A stretch of 7,406 nt of DNA. Source: Clostridium sp. UBA3947. Lineage in GTDB: Bacteria > Bacillota > Clostridia > Clostridiales > Clostridiaceae. Below the pieces are notes generated by a model, which was not told where the DNA came from, did no database searches, and saw only the letters and a list, made by a program, of their open reading frames with translations. Positions 6,293-7,406 of this stretch are shown here, in pieces. The position numbers and the translations under genes are program-made. Each line of letters opens with the position of its first letter. Position 1 is the stretch's first letter. The stretch covers positions 1 to 7,406 of the forward strand of contig DGDR01000019.1 of the NCBI GenBank assembly GCA_002385545.1, read 5' to 3'.

Positions 6293-6310
6293 TATTTGTA
6301 AAATATTATT
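6288..6310. repeat. 10-bp AT-only inverted repeat over the asp23 -35 and spoIIIAH stop
   Basis: The arms AATAATATTT (6288-6297) and AAATATTATT (6301-6310) are perfectly complementary around a GTA centre. The dyad overlaps the spoIIIAH stop and the -35 TTGTAA of the next promoter. No U-tract follows, and the stem is AU-only, so it would be a weak terminator at best. An operator is equally possible. Confidence 0.6.
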
Positions 6311-6324
6311 ACCTTTGATATAAT
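6296..6324 (+). promoter_or_regulatory. Sigma-A promoter with extended -10 for the asp23-like gene
   Basis: TTGTAA (6296-6301), a 17-bp spacer and a perfect TATAAT (6319-6324) preceded by TG at the extended -10 position (TGATATAAT) make a good vegetative promoter. The start would be near 6331, with a leader of about 40 nt. It gives the downstream gene expression independent of the sporulation operon. Confidence 0.75.
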
Positions 6325-6335
6325 ATACATAAGAT

Positions 6336-6358
6336 TTAAATTGCCTTGGGCAAGTTAA
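6336..6358 (+). repeat. Dyad in the asp23 leader next to the SD
   Basis: TTAA-A-TTGCC and GGCAA-G-TTAA flank a TTG loop (6346-6348): five GC-containing pairs, one A-G mismatch and four AT pairs. It ends where the SD GGAGG (6359-6363) begins. It could be a leader hairpin or an operator just after the start point. Confidence 0.5.
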
Positions 6359-6370
6359 GGAGGAGCAGTT

Positions 6371-6763
6371 ATGGATGAAAATATAAATACTTCAGTAAAC
6401 ATGGGAATTGTAAAAATATCCGATGATGTAGTAAGCGTTATAGCAGGCTTAGCTGCAGCAGAAGTAAAGGGTATAACTGGCATGAGTACTGGTTTAGCTG
6501 GAGGAATAACTCAAATTCTAGGCGGAAAAAAGAATCCTTCCAAGGGTGTTAAGGTTACAGTAGGAGAAGACAGTGCTTCTATAGACATAGTTGTTGGAGT
6601 TGAGTATGGAGTAAAGATACCTGAAATTGCAAAAGTTGTTCAAGACAATGTAAAAAAGGCAGTAGAGACAATGACAGGCTTAAAGGTGTCTGCAGTGAAC
6701 ATATATGTACAAAATGTTATTGTTCCAAAGAATGAGAACGATAAAGATTTAATCGAAGAATAA
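6371..6763 (+). CDS. Asp23/Gls24 family protein (YqhY-like)
   Basis: This 130-aa cytoplasmic protein of the Asp23/Gls24 (DUF322) family contains the typical segments GIVKISDDVVSVIAGLAAAEVKGI (12-35), a Gly-rich loop (42-52), IDIVVGVEYGVKIPEIA (71-87) and VSAVNIYVQNV (106-116). Family members are linked to envelope or alkaline stress. The copy next to nusB corresponds to B. subtilis YqhY, which is connected with acetyl-CoA carboxylase control; no acc genes are in this window. AAGGAGG (6357-6363) is seven bases before the ATG. It has its own extended -10 promoter and its own terminator, so it is a monocistronic unit between spoIIIAH and nusB. The exact molecular function is not visible from the sequence. 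Confidence 0.92.
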   Translation: MDENINTSVNMGIVKISDDVVSVIAGLAAAEVKGITGMSTGLAGGITQILGGKKNPSKGVKVTVGEDSASIDIVVGVEYGVKIPEIAKVVQDNVKKAVETMTGLKVSAVNIYVQNVIVPKNENDKDLIEE

Positions 6764-6769
6764 TGAGAT

Positions 6770-6797
6770 ACCCTCTGTTTTAATTCAGAGGGTTTTT
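6770..6797 (+). terminator. Rho-independent terminator after the asp23-like gene
   Basis: ACCCTCTG (6770-6777) and CAGAGGGT (6786-6793) form a perfect 8-bp stem with an 8-nt loop, followed by a T-run (6793-6797) and a further T-rich stretch after 6800. It starts six bases after the stop codon. Confidence 0.9.
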
Positions 6798-6833
6798 CCA
6801 TGTTTTTTTATAACTCTTTATTATTTTTATAAA

Positions 6834-6861
6834 TTAGTGTATATTTTTTTTGTGATATAGT
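6834..6861 (+). promoter_or_regulatory. Candidate promoter for nusB-folD
   Basis: TGATATAGT at 6853-6861 is an extended -10 (TG-N-TATAGT). The -35 region TTAGTG (6834-6839), at 16 bp, is poor. A start near 6868 would give a leader of about 34 nt. A promoter is expected here because a terminator precedes it. Confidence 0.5.
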
Positions 6862-6901
6862 TGATAATAGAATTTAGATTATAATATTGGAGGATTTCGT
6901 T

Positions 6902-7315
6902 GTGAATAGAAGATTATCAAGAGAAGAAGCTGTTAAATTGTTATATCAAATGTCTATAAACAAATACACCTTTGATGAAGCTATAGAAAATTATTTTGAG
7001 CAATACGAAGGCAATATAGAAGAAATTGACATGGAATATGTTAAATCCTTAGTTGAAGGGGTAAGTAGCAACATTAATAAGATTGACTCAATAATAGAAG
7101 GGCATTTGATAAATTGGAAGATGAACAGAATATCTAAGATTAATTTGGCCATATTGAGATGTAGTATTTATGAAATTTTAACAGATAGAGAAACTGCCCC
7201 AGCAGTTTATATTAACGAGGCCATAGAGATTGCGAAAAAATATTCAGAGGAAAAATCTGTAGCCTTTATTAATGGAGTATTGGATAGAATAGCAAATAGT
7301 GACTGTGAGATATAG
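6902..7315 (+). CDS. nusB: Transcription antitermination factor NusB
   Basis: NusB pairs with ribosomal protein S10 (NusE) and binds boxA RNA in rRNA antitermination. The 137-aa all-helical protein is of normal length. The N-terminal helix contains SREEAVKLLYQM (6-17), and the conserved C-terminal part reads MNRISKINLAILRCSIYEI (74-92), VYINEAIEIAKKYS (102-115) and FINGVLDRI (122-130). It starts with GTG at 6902, eight bases after GGAGG (6889-6893); an in-frame TTG at 6887 overlaps the SD and is rejected. It is separated from the asp23-like gene by a terminator. The folD start lies 13 bases past its stop, so nusB and folD form one operon. Confidence 0.96.
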   Translation: MNRRLSREEAVKLLYQMSINKYTFDEAIENYFEQYEGNIEEIDMEYVKSLVEGVSSNINKIDSIIEGHLINWKMNRISKINLAILRCSIYEILTDRETAPAVYINEAIEIAKKYSEEKSVAFINGVLDRIANSDCEI

Positions 7316-7328
7316 AGGAGGTGTAATA

Positions 7329-7387
7329 ATGGGGGAAAGCATTAACGGAAGAGCGGTGGCAGCTAAATATAAGGAAAACATTAAGGC
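7329..7387 (+). CDS. folD: FolD, 5' end only (methylenetetrahydrofolate dehydrogenase/cyclohydrolase)
   Basis: Only the first 19-20 codons are present: MGESINGRAVAAKYKENIKA. The ING-x-A-A-xKYKE pattern resembles the start of FolD, the bifunctional enzyme that interconverts methylene- and formyl-tetrahydrofolate, and folD commonly follows nusB in clostridia. GAGGAGGTG (7315-7323) is a strong SD with suitable spacing. The gene is cut by adapter sequence from 7388 on. The residues that would be read from there (CLLYTS) are not genuine. No catalytic residues are visible in this fragment. Confidence 0.75.
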
Positions 7388-7406
7388 CTGTCTCTTATAC
7401 ACATCT
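7388..7406. other. Tn5/Nextera mosaic-end adapter (sequencing artefact)
   Basis: The last 19 bases, CTGTCTCTTATACACATCT, are exactly the reverse complement of the synthetic 19-bp Tn5 mosaic end used in tagmentation libraries. Natural Tn5 outer and inner ends differ from it. The sequence stops exactly at the end of the adapter, so it is untrimmed library sequence at a contig edge. Confidence 0.97.

Noticed and set aside
6880..6885. TATAAT in front of nusB as the -10 box
   Set aside because: It would start transcription at about 6891, inside the nusB SD (6889-6893), and the TTGATA at 6861-6866 is only 13 bp away. The TGATATAGT further upstream is more suitable.
187..7387. CRISPR, prophage, insertion sequence or defence system
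   Set aside because: All coding capacity is accounted for by conserved housekeeping and sporulation genes in standard order, with no repeats arrays, integrase, transposase or tRNA site seen.
7388..7406. Natural transposon end or continuation of the folD protein
   Set aside because: The sequence is the engineered mosaic end, which differs from the natural Tn5 ends, and it stops flush with the window edge. The translated CLLYTS is an adapter product.

Overview
This window is an ordinary, well conserved chromosomal segment of an endospore-forming, low-GC Firmicute, most likely a Clostridium-type clostridium. The evidence is the strongly AT-rich sequence, strong GGAGG-type Shine-Dalgarno (SD) sites, a complete eight-gene spoIIIA operon, and the order efp - zinc-ribbon gene - spoIIIAA-AH - asp23/yqhY-like - nusB - folD. 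Every gene lies on the + strand. The species cannot be named from the sequence alone.

Layout: bases 1-186 are a leader/promoter region with three 20-bp-phased direct repeats. efp (187-744) and a small CD1247-like zinc-ribbon protein (782-1141) form a first unit, closed by a strong intrinsic terminator (1155-1193). A 138-bp gap then leads into spoIIIAA-spoIIIAH (1280-6292), whose genes are overlapping or tightly spaced. Next comes an Asp23/Gls24-family gene (6371-6763) with its own extended -10 promoter and terminator. After that come nusB (6902-7315, GTG start) and the first codons of folD (from 7329). The last 19 bases (7388-7406) exactly match the synthetic Tn5/Nextera mosaic end. They are library adapter and not genome, so the contig is contaminated at this edge and folD is cut by it.

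How the genes work together: SpoIIIAA-AH with SpoIIQ form the mother-cell-to-forespore channel ('feeding tube') needed for sigma-G activity after engulfment. AA is the ATPase, AB is GspF-like, AC/AD/AE are membrane components, and AF/AG/AH carry ring-building domains. EF-P rescues ribosomes stalled at polyproline, NusB acts in rRNA antitermination, and FolD belongs to one-carbon metabolism. The Asp23-like protein matches the YqhY position next to nusB.

No new biological system is evident among the proteins. The most interesting non-coding structure is in front of spoIIIAA. There the strong SD lies unusually far from the start codon, an 8-bp hairpin sits in between, and an upstream anti-SD element could sequester the SD in read-through transcripts. 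Other points are a perfect 20-bp palindrome inside spoIIIAF, two dyads around the asp23 promoter, and a twice-used stop/SD fusion.
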